Shown here: one piece after another, positions 49,413 to 59,352 of the stretch
Position numbering within the stretch: the stretch's first letter is position 1
Layout of the letters: each line of letters opens with the position of its first letter
Position numbers and translations under genes: made by a program
The notes under the pieces: model-generated
Database searches by the model: none
Told to the model about the DNA's origin: nothing
The model's input: the letters and a program-made list of their open reading frames with translations, nothing else
Origin: Microbulbifer thermotolerans
GTDB taxonomy: Bacteria; Pseudomonadota; Gammaproteobacteria; Pseudomonadales; Cellvibrionaceae
Direction: 5' to 3'
NCBI RefSeq assembly: GCF_900112305.1
Contig: NZ_FOKT01000010.1
Coordinates: 1-64,000, forward strand
Length of the DNA: 64,000 nt

Positions 49413-51437
49413 CTAGCGGGGCAGTTCGAGAGTGAAGATCACCCCGCTGCCGTCTTCGCGGTTGGTCGCCGTCAGGCGCCCGCGGTGGAAATCGGCGATT
49501 AGCCGGGCGATATGCAGGCCCAGGCCCAGGTGGCCCGCTTTGCCCCCGTCGTCGCGTATTGAGACAAGGGAGTCGAACAGCTTTTGTGTATAGCCTTCCG
49601 GCAGCAATGGGCCGTCGTTTTCCACCGACAGCCGGTACCAGTCCGCCGACGGCTGCAGCGAGACCCGAATCTCACTGCCGGCGGGCGCGAAACTGCAGGC
49701 GTTATCCACCAGCTTGTCCAGCAGCTGGGCCAGTAGTTCCGGAGCGCCGCAAAGCGGCATTGTGCCGTAGGGTTTCTCCAGAGTGAATTTGTGCCCTGGC
49801 TGGGCGTCCGCGTAGCTTTGTATCAGCACTTCCAGCAGGTCCGCCAAATCGAAGTCTTCCCTTTCCGCCTGTTGGATGCTGGCTTCTAGATGGCTGGCGG
49901 CGGCCAGACTGTTGAGAATGCCGGAAAGGCGGGCGCTGCCCTCCATGGCCCGCTCGGCGTAGCGGCGGTTCTGTTCGTCGAGCGTCCCGGCGGCCAAGTT
50001 GTCGAGGGACGAACGTACGACGGCCAGGGGGGTGCGCAATTCGTGGGACAGTTTGCTCGCCAGGGTACGCAAATACTGGTGGTACTGATCCAGCTCGGCG
50101 AGCAGGCTGGCGAAGGCTCGATTCAGCGCGCCCAGTTCGTCGTCCATGCGCGAGCGGGGGAAGTTGCCGCGCAATTTCCCGCTGGCATCTACGGCATTTT
50201 GCGCCGCGCGATGCAGGCGGCGGATGCGCCAGGACAGCCAGCTGGCGTAACCCAGCAGAAGTAACAGCGCAGTACCGGCAGCGACACAACTGATCAGCCA
50301 CAGGCGATGGGCGGCGGACTCTGTCAGGGACTGTAGTACCTGGCCGGATTGCAGAGCGATAACCCGGCCCAGCAAGGGGCGCTCGACGACATCGTCGGCG
50401 CGGGTGACGACTGGCACGCTGACGGCGCCGATGCGGCTCGCGAAAGGGCCGCGGAACCATTGCCGGGCGGTGACGCGGTTTTGGGTCAGGGTTGAGGGCA
50501 GAGTGTCCTCTGGCATGGGGGACTGGGGCTCTCCGCTCAGCAGTCGGCGGTAGATCCAGCTGCGCAGCCAGAATTGCGATTCTTTTTCATAAGCCGCTTC
50601 TATCTGTCCGCTGCCGGCGAGCAGGAAGCCCTCGCTGTCCACAACAGCCAAATGCAGTTGGGGGCGCGCGAAATGATCCAGTTCCGCCTGCAGTTGGGGC
50701 AGGGGCCGCACCAGCTTGCCGGGGCGGCCGTCCGCAGGCAGGGTGCCGGCGTTGCGCCGGGGCTGGCCGCCATCGCTGTCGGCGCGGTCGGCGATCTCCA
50801 GCGCCAGCTCTCCGCCCGTCAAGGAAAGGGGGATGGCCATTTCCAGCTGATAGCCGCTGGCGGAGGAAGTCCAGCGGCCGCGCAGACGCAGTTCCCTTTC
50901 ATCTGTGCCGCGGGAGGGGTTGTGCCAGAGGGCGTGGACTGGCCCCTGGCTAGCGACCGGCAGGGTGTAGTGGTGGTCAGCGGTGTGGATTGCGACTGCG
51001 TCGCCGCTGGCCAAAAGGCCTGTGCGCGGATCGTGGTGGGCGGGGGTGCGGTCGGCCACGGTCAACAACAGATAGACGTGATTGTCGAACTGGCCCAGGG
51101 TCACCTGCGCGAAGGGGCTGCCGTCCGTGTCTGGCAGTTGTCGTGCCGGCAACCGCCACTGGCGCCATTCATCGCCGTAGCCGTCGAGCAGCGGTGCCTG
51201 GGGCAGGGGGTGCAAATAGAGTTGTGCGCCCGGCGGTCGGGCGTGGCGTTCGGGGTCCGGGGCTATCAGTTGCGGCGCGCTGGCAAGCCTCGCTGCCACA
51301 GCGCTGGCGGTGGCCTCCAGGGCTTGGATCTGCCCTTGGGCCAGCGCTTGCTCCACTTGGCGCAAGTATTGGCAGCCGGCCCAGGGCAGTGCCAGGGCGA
51401 CCAGGCTGACGAGTAGTAGCTGGCGGCGCAGTTTCAC
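49413..51437 (-). CDS. pdsS: Sensor histidine kinase, PdsS type
   Basis: This 674-residue inner-membrane kinase senses a periplasmic signal. It has a first membrane segment (7-21), and a large periplasmic part with a DOMON/CBM9-like beta-sandwich (about 80-215, starting LLDGYGDEWRQW). A second membrane segment (380-403) is followed by HAMP (to about 455), the H box SHELRTP with His465, N box LVDNACSF and G box GHLGLGLHIARL. Architecture and neighbours fit the kinase described for the proteobacterial dedicated sortase system (pdsS). No sortase or LPXTG target is present here. It is transcribed after the response regulator with a 154-base gap. Confidence 0.8.
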   Translation of the reverse strand: MKLRRQLLLVSLVALALPWAGCQYLRQVEQALAQGQIQALEATASAVAARLASAPQLIAPDPERHARPPGAQLYLHPLPQAPLLDGYGDEWRQWRLPARQLPDTDGSPFAQVTLGQFDNHVYLLLTVADRTPAHHDPRTGLLASGDAVAIHTADHHYTLPVASQGPVHALWHNPSRGTDERELRLRGRWTSSASGYQLEMAIPLSLTGGELALEIADRADSDGGQPRRNAGTLPADGRPGKLVRPLPQLQAELDHFARPQLHLAVVDSEGFLLAGSGQIEAAYEKESQFWLRSWIYRRLLSGEPQSPMPEDTLPSTLTQNRVTARQWFRGPFASRIGAVSVPVVTRADDVVERPLLGRVIALQSGQVLQSLTESAAHRLWLISCVAAGTALLLLLGYASWLSWRIRRLHRAAQNAVDASGKLRGNFPRSRMDDELGALNRAFASLLAELDQYHQYLRTLASKLSHELRTPLAVVRSSLDNLAAGTLDEQNRRYAERAMEGSARLSGILNSLAAASHLEASIQQAEREDFDLADLLEVLIQSYADAQPGHKFTLEKPYGTMPLCGAPELLAQLLDKLVDNACSFAPAGSEIRVSLQPSADWYRLSVENDGPLLPEGYTQKLFDSLVSIRDDGGKAGHLGLGLHIARLIADFHRGRLTATNREDGSGVIFTLELPR

Positions 51438-51591
51438 GCTGTCATCCTATGCAGTGACAAACGGGTTGGGAAGGCGGGGCGCCCATAGCGCGACTGTCCC
51501 GGCCGCAGCTGAGACTTTTCCGTGGCGGTGTGGAGAGGGAAGTGGGACGCGTCTTTTGTGGTCATGACCTGCACCGTCAGGGTGCCTTCCC

Positions 51592-52281
51592 TCAGGCTCG
51601 CCATCGGTAGCCCATACCGTAGGCAGTGGCGATCGCGTTGAATTCGGCATCCAGGGCCTGGAATTTGCGCCGGATGCGCTTTACGTGGGAGGTGATAGTG
51701 TTGTCATCCAATACCACACGCGCCGCTTCCATCAGCTGGCTGCGGGACTTTACATGGCCGGGACGTTTGGCCAGGGCGTGCACTATCCAGAATTCGGTCA
51801 CTGTCAGGTCTACGCGCTCGCCGTTCCAGTGGCAGTGCAGGCGAGAAATGTCCAGCTCCAGCTTGCCTTGAGTGAGGGTTTCACTGTCGTCGCTCTGATC
51901 CCGCAGTACGCTGACACGGCGCAGCAGGGCGTTGATGCGCGCCTGCATATGGGGCAGGGAGATATCTTTGGTCAGGTAGTCGTCGGCGCCGAGGCGCAGG
52001 CCCGAGATGATGTCCAGCTCCGAGTCGCGTGCGGTTAGAAAAAGGATCGGCAGGGTGGGCGCCATGGCGCGCAGTTCGCGGCACAGTTCGAAACCGCCCT
52101 CCACTTCGGCGCCCAATCCCACATCGATCACGGCCAAGTCAGGGAGTCTCTGCCGAAAGGCATCCAGTGCCGCGGGGCGAGATTCGTAGAGTTCGACCCG
52201 GTAGCCGCTGCGGCGCAGGGCGTCGCGGTAGTTTTCAGCGATGGCGCGTTCGTCTTCAACAATGGCGATGGTGGCGGTCAT
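51592..52281 (-). CDS. pdsR: OmpR-family response regulator, PdsR type
   Basis: The 229-residue regulator has receiver residues Asp10, Glu11, Asp53 (VIDVGLG), Thr83 and Lys105 (DDYLTKD), and a C-terminal winged helix (LTVTEFWIVHALAKRPGHV, then RSQLMEAAR and HVKRIRRKF). It pairs with the kinase downstream. Start: ATG at 52281 giving MTATIAIVEDE; 49 upstream codons are proline- and arginine-rich spacer. OmpR-type regulators often bind direct repeats one helical turn apart, and such an array is seen before the OmpA-like gene at 53337. Confidence 0.82.
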   Translation of the reverse strand: MTATIAIVEDERAIAENYRDALRRSGYRVELYESRPAALDAFRQRLPDLAVIDVGLGAEVEGGFELCRELRAMAPTLPILFLTARDSELDIISGLRLGADDYLTKDISLPHMQARINALLRRVSVLRDQSDDSETLTQGKLELDISRLHCHWNGERVDLTVTEFWIVHALAKRPGHVKSRSQLMEAARVVLDDNTITSHVKRIRRKFQALDAEFNAIATAYGMGYRWRA

Positions 52282-52543
52282 AGGTAAAGGCGCGAGTGTT
52301 CTGGTACAAAGTTGGAATCCGTTCTGACGCCCTCCGGCGGTGCGGTGCGGCGATGTCGCAGGATGATGCCTTATTGGCGCGAAATCAAAAAGGCGGACGG
52401 CAGGCGCCCGCAAGTACATCAAGTACAACAGGGGTTCGCACTGGAGGGGTATAAGCGGGCCGGTGCGCTGCCTGGATTTTCGGTCCGGGCAAGGCCGTGC
52501 GGCCCATAGTTCTTACGCGGATGAGTCAGAGGTTGCGCGGCAC

Positions 52544-53242
52544 TCAGAAGTTACCGGCCATGGATTCCGGCAAGTTGAAGTGGATGTCAACGCGGCGCTC
52601 CATTGCGTAGGCGTCGGCATCGCCGCGCGGGGCCTTGGAATGGGTGGCGCCCAGTGCCTGGCGGCTGATGCGGGTGGCATCGACGCCGTAGCTTTCCAGT
52701 GCCCGTTGGACGGAAAGAGCGCGTTGGTCGGACAGCACATTGTTATAACCGTCGCTGCCGCGGGGATCGGCCCGTCCTTCAAGGCGCACGTGTAACTGGG
52801 GGTGGCGGTTGAGAAAGTTTGCCAGCGCTTCAACCTGGCGCAGCTGGCCTTCTTTCAGCTGGTCATCGCCGGTGGTGAAGAGCAGTTGAAACCGCAGGGA
52901 GTCGACGGCGAGCTCGTTGGCGTCGTTGGCCGACAGTCGCGCGGCGTCGAGTTGTTGTGCCAGATCGTTCAGTTCTGCGCGGCTCTCGGTCAATTGTGTC
53001 GCCAGCATGTCTGCCTCTTCTGCTTGTTTGATCTGCTCGCCCAGCCAGGCTCCGCCCAGGGCACCGGCGATAAACCCGACCGGACCACCCACTGCGGCGC
53101 CGGCTACCGCGGCTCCGGTAAATACAGTGGCCTGCTTGGCCGGTGTGAGCTTCGATCCCTGGAACCCTTCTCGCTGCTCTGTTGCCTGAGCGCCGGTGGC
53201 AATGAGGGAACCCAGAGTCGCAACCATCAGTACTTTTTTCAT
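52544..53242 (-). CDS. pdsO: OmpA-like protein, PdsO type
   Basis: The 232-residue protein has a signal peptide (about 1-20, ending GAQA), a glycine-rich hydrophobic stretch with VAGAAVGGPVGFIAGALGG (about 46-66), a coiled region (SRAELNDLAQQLDAAR), and an OmpA peptidoglycan-binding domain (about 110-225, with SDQRALSVQRAL and RRVDIHF). It matches the sortase-associated OmpA-like protein (PdsO) described with pdsR and pdsS. It should sit in the envelope, perhaps as sensor or cargo tether. Its ATG follows a good ribosome binding site (AAGGAGAC). Confidence 0.82.
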   Translation of the reverse strand: MKKVLMVATLGSLIATGAQATEQREGFQGSKLTPAKQATVFTGAAVAGAAVGGPVGFIAGALGGAWLGEQIKQAEEADMLATQLTESRAELNDLAQQLDAARLSANDANELAVDSLRFQLLFTTGDDQLKEGQLRQVEALANFLNRHPQLHVRLEGRADPRGSDGYNNVLSDQRALSVQRALESYGVDATRISRQALGATHSKAPRGDADAYAMERRVDIHFNLPESMAGNF

Positions 53243-53336
53243 AATCCGTCTCCTTGCGGTATGTCGGTCTTCAGAGGGGCCAACGCTGTTTCCGGCCCGG
53301 TTGAGACTTATTTAATAACCGCAAAGAGGCGCTCAA

Positions 53337-53385
53337 ATGGCGCGGCTATGGCGAACTCAAGCGCAATTATGGCGAAATATGGCAA
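53337..53385 (-). promoter_or_regulatory. Helically phased repeat array upstream of pdsO
   Basis: ATGGCG starts at 53337, 53348 and 53369, and ATGGCA at 53379, so the steps are 11, 21 and 10 bases; read on the minus strand this is CGCCAT repeated on one face of the helix. It ends 95 bases before the pdsO start, and an AT-rich stretch (53308-53319) that could be a -10 region follows on the minus strand. It looks like a binding site for an OmpR-type regulator, PdsR being the obvious candidate; this link is inference. Confidence 0.5.
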
Positions 53386-53398
53386 CCGCCCCGCGCGC

Positions 53399-53566
53399 TC
53401 ACCGATCTTGCTTCCCTTTGGCTGGTCTGCCGCCTTGGCGGTGGTAACGGTTGTCGCGAGGCGCTTCTATGCGCACTCTTATCCGCTGCGGACGCGGGCC
53501 GAGTGCCACTGCGACATACAGCACCAATGCCAGTGCCAGAGCAATCATCAGTGTATTGATGGCCAT
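53399..53566 (-). CDS. Small single-span membrane protein, 55 residues
   Basis: This short frame is overlooked easily. It encodes 55 residues: MAINTLMIALALALVLYVAV is a membrane segment, followed by a short, very basic tail (PRPQRIRVRIEAPRDNRY...) to a TGA at 53399. A strong ribosome binding site AAGGAGAG stands at the right distance from the ATG at 53566. A second ATG four bases earlier, in another frame, opens a longer but glycine/serine-poor and proline-rich frame (53367-53570) without the membrane segment, which I reject. It lies between pdsO and murJ and its function is unknown. Confidence 0.6.
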   Translation of the reverse strand: MAINTLMIALALALVLYVAVALGPRPQRIRVRIEAPRDNRYHRQGGRPAKGKQDR

Positions 53567-53749
53567 CCATTCTCTCCTTGCGCCACCATTCCTTTGGGAC
53601 GCACCACTTGCTCATTTCGAGTATAGGCTCGTGCGCTGGCATCCGTAGGACCCAGACACTTCCCGGTTTCCGTCCTTGGGGGGAAATTTAAGGTAGACTT
53701 TGCGGCCACGCCTCTACCGATTGCAACCCTTTTGCCAGGAGTCGCCGCT

Positions 53750-55381
53750 TTGTCACAGCCGCCCGCCAGCCCGAATCAGCCTCACAGCAATGCGGGTGAT
53801 CGAGGTACCGGTTCCGGTGCTGCACGATTGCTGCGTGGCAGCTCTATTGTCGGGGGCGCGACCATGTTGTCCCGGGTCATGGGATTGGTTCGCGACATGG
53901 TTTTGGCGCGCTTTGCCGGTGCCGGCGATGCCGCAGATGCCTTTTTTGTGGCCTTCAAGATCCCCAATTTTTTTCGCCGCCTTTTCGCCGAGGGTGCCTT
54001 TGCCCAGGCTTTCGTGCCGGTACTGGCCGAGTACCGGCAGAGCGGCGGAATTGCCGCGGCGCGGGAGCTGAATGACAGGGTTGCGGGGGCCTTGGGCGGC
54101 ACACTGCTGTTGGTAACCCTGTTCGGCGTGCTCTGCGCGCCCTTGGTGGCGGGAATTTTTGCATTCGGCTGGTGGTGGGACGGCGGCGAGCGGGAAAAGT
54201 TCGACCTGGCGGTGGATATGTTGCGCATCACTTTTCCCTACTTGATGCTGATTTCCCTGACAGGCTTTGCCGGGGCGATTTTGAACAGCTTTGACCGCTT
54301 TGCTGTGCCAGCGTTGACCCCGGTACTGTTGAATCTGGTCCTGATTGCCGCCGCGACGGTTGCCGCGGGTTGGTTTGAGCCGCAGATCATGGCGCTCGCC
54401 TGGGGGGTCTCCGCTGCGGGTACTGTTCAGCTCCTGTTCCAGATTCCATTTCTGGCCCGCCTCGGGCTGTTGCCGCGGCCGCGCTGGGACTGGCAATACC
54501 CCGGGGTGCGAAAGATCCTCAGGCTGATGGCGCCAGCCATTTTCGGCGTGTCCGTGACCCAGATCAGTCTGGTGCTGGATACGCTGCTCGCCTCTTTCCT
54601 GCCTTCTGGCAGTGTGTCCTGGTTGTATTTCTCCGACCGTCTGACGGAGTTGCCGCTGGGTGTTTTCGGTGTCGCCGTGGCTACGGTGATACTGCCGAGT
54701 CTGTCGCGCCAGCACGCGGACGGAGACCCCGAGCGCTTCCGACACACGCTGGACTGGGCGCTGCGCAGCGTGACACTGATCTCACTGCCGGCTTCAGTAG
54801 CGCTGGTGGCCCTGGCAGAGCCGCTGTTGACGACATTGTTTCAGTACGGGGCTATGGCACCGCGGGATATGGCAATGTCCGCCTGGTCGCTGCGCGCTTA
54901 TTCCCTGGGCCTTCTGGCATTCATGCTGATCAAAGTGTTGGCGCCGGGCTACTTTGCCCGTCAGGATACCTATACGCCGGTGCGCTTCGGTCTGATCGCC
55001 ATCGCTGCCAAGATGTTGTTGAGTTTGGCGTTCGTCATTCCTCTCAATCATTATTTCAGGCTGGGTCATATGGGGCTGGCGCTGGCCACCGCTTGCCAGG
55101 CTGTGATCAATGCCTGGCTGCTGTACCAGGGACTGCGCCGCGACCATATCTATCGTCCGGAGGCTGGCTGGGGTGTTTATTTGCTGCGCCTGCTGGCGGC
55201 GAATCTGGCGATGATGGGGGTACTGTTGCTGGCGCTGCACTATTGGCGGGATTGGAGCGACTGGTCCTGGTTGGATCGCGCCTGGCGAATGGGCATGCTG
55301 GTGGCTGGTGGTGGTGCTACTTATCTGTTGACCCTTTTTGTGGTTGGCCTGAGGCCCCGTCATTTTCGCGCTGCCGGTTGA
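53750..55381 (+). CDS. murJ: Lipid II flippase MurJ
   Basis: MurJ flips lipid-linked peptidoglycan precursor across the inner membrane. The 543-residue protein has about fourteen membrane segments, with LARFAGAGDAADAFFVAFKIPNFFRRL at the front and LYFSDRLTELPLGVFGVA in the middle. I choose the TTG at 53750 because AGGAG (53737-53741) stands eight bases before it; a TTG at 53732 would put the AGGAG inside the gene. It is divergent from the small membrane gene at 53566 and heads the ribF-ileS cluster. Confidence 0.94.
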   Translation: MSQPPASPNQPHSNAGDRGTGSGAARLLRGSSIVGGATMLSRVMGLVRDMVLARFAGAGDAADAFFVAFKIPNFFRRLFAEGAFAQAFVPVLAEYRQSGGIAAARELNDRVAGALGGTLLLVTLFGVLCAPLVAGIFAFGWWWDGGEREKFDLAVDMLRITFPYLMLISLTGFAGAILNSFDRFAVPALTPVLLNLVLIAAATVAAGWFEPQIMALAWGVSAAGTVQLLFQIPFLARLGLLPRPRWDWQYPGVRKILRLMAPAIFGVSVTQISLVLDTLLASFLPSGSVSWLYFSDRLTELPLGVFGVAVATVILPSLSRQHADGDPERFRHTLDWALRSVTLISLPASVALVALAEPLLTTLFQYGAMAPRDMAMSAWSLRAYSLGLLAFMLIKVLAPGYFARQDTYTPVRFGLIAIAAKMLLSLAFVIPLNHYFRLGHMGLALATACQAVINAWLLYQGLRRDHIYRPEAGWGVYLLRLLAANLAMMGVLLLALHYWRDWSDWSWLDRAWRMGMLVAGGGATYLLTLFVVGLRPRHFRAAG

Positions 55382-55509
55382 ACCCGTACCCGCCGACTCA
55401 GTAGTGGCTGTCTCGGGACTGCGTTTGTGGCCAGAATCTCCGTCACTGACCGCCAATCACTTATCCGCTATACTGCGCCGCTCGATTTCGTGAGGATGGA
55501 AAGACCACT

Positions 55510-56481
55510 TTGGCCCCAGAGCGCGAACTGATCCGCGGGTTGCACAACCTGCGCTCCTGTCACAGAGGCTGCGTGGCCACTATCGGCTCGTTTGACGGCG
55601 TTCACCTGGGGCACCAGGCGATTATCGCGCAGTTAAATCGGCGTGCCCGAGAGTTGGGTTTGCCCTCTGTTGCGATTATCTTCGAGCCCCAGCCTCATGA
55701 GTATTTTTCCGGTGAGCGGGCGCCGGCGCGACTGATGCGCTTTAAAGAAAAGGTGTTGGCTCTGTTCGATGCCGGAGTGGACCGGGTGTTGTGCCTCCAG
55801 TTCAATGAAAAGCTGCGCAGCCTGAGCGCGCAGGGCTTTATTCAGCGCATACTTGTGGATGGACTGAATATTGGCCATTTAGTGGTTGGCGATGACTTCC
55901 GCTTCGGCTGCGATCGCAGTGGTGATTACCATTTGCTGCAGCGGGTGGGGCAGCAGGCCGGGTTTAGCGTCGAGGATACGGCAACGGTGGAAATCCGCGG
56001 TGCGCGGGTCAGCAGCACGCGCATCCGGGCGGCGCTGGAGGCCGCGGATTTTGAGCTGGCGGAGACGCTGCTCGGCAGGCCTTATCGGATCACCGGCCGC
56101 GTGGCGCCGGGGCGGGCGCTGGGGCGACAGCTGGGGGCGCCCACCGCCAATGTGCGCCTGCAACGCTACCGTTCGCCATTGGTGGGCGTATACACGGTGC
56201 GCGTCAGCGCAACCAGAGGCCCGCAGCTTGTCGATGGCCGCAAGGCCGTCGACGGTGTGGCCAACGTGGGGTTCCGCCCCACGGTGGAGGGCGCGGGCGC
56301 CGAGCCACTGCTGGAGGTTAACCTGTTCGATTTCGATGGCGATCTCTACGGCCGCGAGTTGGCGGTGGAGTTCTGCCACAAATTGCGTGATGAGGAAAAG
56401 TTCGCCTCCCTGGAGGCGCTGAAAGCGCGGATCGCCAGGGATATTGCGGAGGCGAAAACGTGGTTTGCACAAAATCCATAG
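55510..56481 (+). CDS. ribF: Bifunctional riboflavin kinase / FAD synthetase
   Basis: RibF converts riboflavin to FMN and FAD. The 323-residue protein has the N-terminal nucleotidyltransferase motif IGSFDGVHLGHQ and PARLMRFKEKV, the VVGDDFRFG core, and the kinase domain GRALGRQLGAPTANVRL near 195-213. The start is TTG at 55510 (LAPERELIRGLHNL, aligning with known starts); ribosome binding is weak. Standard murJ-ribF-ileS order. Confidence 0.93.
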   Translation: MAPERELIRGLHNLRSCHRGCVATIGSFDGVHLGHQAIIAQLNRRARELGLPSVAIIFEPQPHEYFSGERAPARLMRFKEKVLALFDAGVDRVLCLQFNEKLRSLSAQGFIQRILVDGLNIGHLVVGDDFRFGCDRSGDYHLLQRVGQQAGFSVEDTATVEIRGARVSSTRIRAALEAADFELAETLLGRPYRITGRVAPGRALGRQLGAPTANVRLQRYRSPLVGVYTVRVSATRGPQLVDGRKAVDGVANVGFRPTVEGAGAEPLLEVNLFDFDGDLYGRELAVEFCHKLRDEEKFASLEALKARIARDIAEAKTWFAQNP

Positions 56482-56547
56482 GGGCGGGATATTCGCCCTT
56501 GCCCCGCCAGAATTCAATGATCAGCACTTGAGCCAAGCGGATACCCA

Positions 56548-59352
56548 ATGACCGATTACAAAGCCACTCTGAACCTGCCCGAAACCGATTTTCCTATGCG
56601 CGGCAACCTGCCGCAGCGGGAACCGGCCATCCTAAAAAAATGGCAGGAGGGAAAGCTCTACGAAAAGATCCGCGCAGCGCGCGCCGGGCGCGATCAGTTT
56701 ATCCTCCACGACGGCCCGCCCTACGCAAACGGCGATATTCATATCGGTCACTCGGTCAATAAGATCCTGAAGGACATCATCGTCAAGTCAAAGACCTTGA
56801 GCGGCTTTGACGCCCCCTATGTGCCCGGCTGGGACTGCCATGGCCTGCCCATTGAGCACAAGGTGGAAACCAAAATCGGCAAAGCTGGCAGTAAGGTGGA
56901 TTACAAAACGTTCCGCCAGAAATGCCGCGAATACGCCGCCAAGCAGGTCGAGGGGCAGAAAAAGGATTTTGTCCGCCTGGGCGTACTGGGGGAGTGGGAC
57001 AATCCCTATCGCACTATGGATTTTCAGTTCGAGGGGGACATCATTCGCGCTCTCGGCCGCATCGTGAAAAATGGCCACTTGGCGCGCGGCTTCAAGCCTG
57101 TCTATTGGAGCGTGGTCGGCGGCTCGGCGCTGGCGGAAGCGGAAGTGGAGTACCGGGATAAAACGTCCTACTCCATCGATGTCTGCTACCCCGCCACCGA
57201 GGAAACGGCCCTGGCCATCGCCGATGCCGCCGGAGGTCACGCCGGCGACGGCCCCCTCTCAGTCGTCATCTGGACCACCACTCCCTGGACCCTTCCCTCC
57301 AGCCAGGCGGTCTCGGTCAACGCTGAGCTGGAGTATGTTGTGGTGCAGGCTGGCGACAGGCGTATTCTGGTGGCGGAAGCGCTCAAGGATGCGGTACTGG
57401 AACGCGCCGGTCTCAGCGGTGAGGTGGTAGGGCGCATCCGCGGTGCTGCATTGGAACACCTGAAGTTGCACCACCCCTTCTACGACAAGTTGTTGCCGAT
57501 TGTTCTCGGTAACCATGTAACCACCGACGCCGGTACTGGCTGTGTGCACACGGCCCCGGACCACGGTCCGGACGACTTCCTTGTGGGCAAGCGCTACGGA
57601 ATCGACACGCTGAATTACGTCGATGACAACGGGGTCTACCGCGACAGTGTGCCCCTGTTCGCCGGTGAGCATGTCTACAAGGTGGACGACAAAATAGTTG
57701 CCCTGCTGAAAGAAAAAGGCGTGTTGCTGTGCGAGGACAAACTGGTGCACAGCTACCCTCACTGCTGGCGTACCAAGACGCCGCTGATCTATCGCGCGAC
57801 GCCGCAGTGGTTTATCAGTATGCAGCAGAATGACCTGCTCGATCATGCACAGCAGGCCGCGGATCAGGTGGAATGGATCCCCGACTGGGGTAAGGCACGT
57901 ATTGACGCCATGCTGGATGCCAGTCCGGACTGGTGCATCTCGCGGCAGCGTACCTGGGGCGTGCCCATTGCTCTTTTCGTACACAAAGAGACACACGAGA
58001 TCCATCCGGACACCCCGGCACTGATGGAGAAAGTGGCCGAGCGCGTCGATGCGGGGGGCATGGATGTCTGGTTCGATTTAGACCCGAGTGAGCTGTTGGG
58101 CAGCGAGGCCGATCAGTACCAGAAGGTCACCGACACTCTGGATGTCTGGTTCGACTCTGGTGTGACACACTTTGCCGTGCTGGAGCGCCGAGAGGGCCTG
58201 CGCTTCCCGGCGGATTTGTACCTGGAAGGCTCCGACCAGCACCGCGGCTGGTTCCAGTCTTCTCTGAAAACCTCTATCGCCATCAACAACTGTGCTCCCT
58301 ACAAGCAGGTGCTGACCCACGGTTTCACCGTGGATGCCCAGGGGCGCAAGATGTCAAAGTCTGTCGGTAACGTCGTTGCGCCTCAGGAAGTCATTAACAA
58401 ACTGGGTGCGGATGTGCTGCGTCTTTGGGTTGCCGCTACCGATTTCAGCGGCGAGATGGCGGTCTCCGACGAAATCCTGAAGCGCACCGCGGACTCCTAC
58501 CGCCGCTTGCGTAATACGGCGCGCTTCCTCCTGTCCAATCTGGCTGGCTTCGATCCGCAAACGGACCTGCTGCCGGAAGATGCGCTGCTGGCGCTGGACC
58601 GCTGGGCGCTGGACAAGGCTTCACGCCTGCAGGACGAAATTGTCGCAGCCTATGACCACTATCAGTTCCACCATATTTACCAGAAACTGCACAATTTCTG
58701 CGTGGTGGACCTGGGTGGCTTCTATTTGGATATCATCAAGGATCGCCAGTACACCACACAACGCGACAGTGTCGCGCGCCGCTCGGCGCAGACGGCCCTC
58801 TACCACATTGTCCAGGCCTTTGCGCGCTGGATTGCGCCGATTCTGAGCTTTACTGCCGAAGAAGTATGGCAATTTATTCCAGGGGAAAAGGCGGAGAGCG
58901 TATTCCTCGAGGAGTGGTATCCTCTGCCGAAACTTCCCGCGGATTTTGCCAAAGGGGCGGACTACTGGGCAGCGATTGCCCAGGTGAAAACTGCGGTGAA
59001 CAAAGTGCTGGAGGAACAGCGCGCGGCGGGCAATATCGGCGGGTCTCTGCAGGCGGCGGTGACGCTTTACGCCGACGACGAGCTGCGCGGCAAACTGGCG
59101 GAGCTTGAGGACGAGCTGCGGTTTGTATTGATCTGTTCTTCCACCTCGGTCCAGCGCCTCAGCGATGCCGCAGGTGCACACAGTACTGAACTGTCCGGAC
59201 TTAAAGTGGATGTGCGCAAAGTCGACCACCCCAAGTGCGCGCGCTGTTGGCATTATCGTGCCGATGTGGGGGCGGACCCCGAGCATCCCGAGATCTGCTC
59301 CCGTTGCGTGGACAATGTGGCTGGTTCCGGTGAGGAACGGCACTATGCTTAA
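56548..59352 (+). CDS. ileS: Isoleucyl-tRNA synthetase
   Basis: IleS charges tRNA-Ile. The 934-residue protein has HIGH (65-68) and KMSKS (601-605), the editing domain with [10 protein letters not shown], and the C-terminal zinc module CARCWHYR...CSRCV. This is the type 1 (mupirocin-sensitive) bacterial form. Its stop overlaps the lspA start by eight bases. Confidence 0.97.
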   Translation: MTDYKATLNLPETDFPMRGNLPQREPAILKKWQEGKLYEKIRAARAGRDQFILHDGPPYANGDIHIGHSVNKILKDIIVKSKTLSGFDAPYVPGWDCHGLPIEHKVETKIGKAGSKVDYKTFRQKCREYAAKQVEGQKKDFVRLGVLGEWDNPYRTMDFQFEGDIIRALGRIVKNGHLARGFKPVYWSVVGGSALAEAEVEYRDKTSYSIDVCYPATEETALAIADAAGGHAGDGPLSVVIWTTTPWTLPSSQAVSVNAELEYVVVQAGDRRILVAEALKDAVLERAGLSGEVVGRIRGAALEHLKLHHPFYDKLLPIVLGNHVTTDAGTGCVHTAPDHGPDDFLVGKRYGIDTLNYVDDNGVYRDSVPLFAGEHVYKVDDKIVALLKEKGVLLCEDKLVHSYPHCWRTKTPLIYRATPQWFISMQQNDLLDHAQQAADQVEWIPDWGKARIDAMLDASPDWCISRQRTWGVPIALFVHKETHEIHPDTPALMEKVAERVDAGGMDVWFDLDPSELLGSEADQYQKVTDTLDVWFDSGVTHFAVLERREGLRFPADLYLEGSDQHRGWFQSSLKTSIAINNCAPYKQVLTHGFTVDAQGRKMSKSVGNVVAPQEVINKLGADVLRLWVAATDFSGEMAVSDEILKRTADSYRRLRNTARFLLSNLAGFDPQTDLLPEDALLALDRWALDKASRLQDEIVAAYDHYQFHHIYQKLHNFCVVDLGGFYLDIIKDRQYTTQRDSVARRSAQTALYHIVQAFARWIAPILSFTAEEVWQFIPGEKAESVFLEEWYPLPKLPADFAKGADYWAAIAQVKTAVNKVLEEQRAAGNIGGSLQAAVTLYADDELRGKLAELEDELRFVLICSSTSVQRLSDAAGAHSTELSGLKVDVRKVDHPKCARCWHYRADVGADPEHPEICSRCVDNVAGSGEERHYA

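Noticed and set aside
52411..52428. Nine-base tandem repeat CAAGTACAT/CAAGTACAA before pdsR
   Set aside because: Only two short copies with no further support; too little to call a site.
53367..53642. 91-codon minus-strand frame upstream of pdsO
   Set aside because: It lacks a membrane segment or a coherent composition; the overlapping 55-codon frame fits the ribosome binding site and shows a hydrophobic span.
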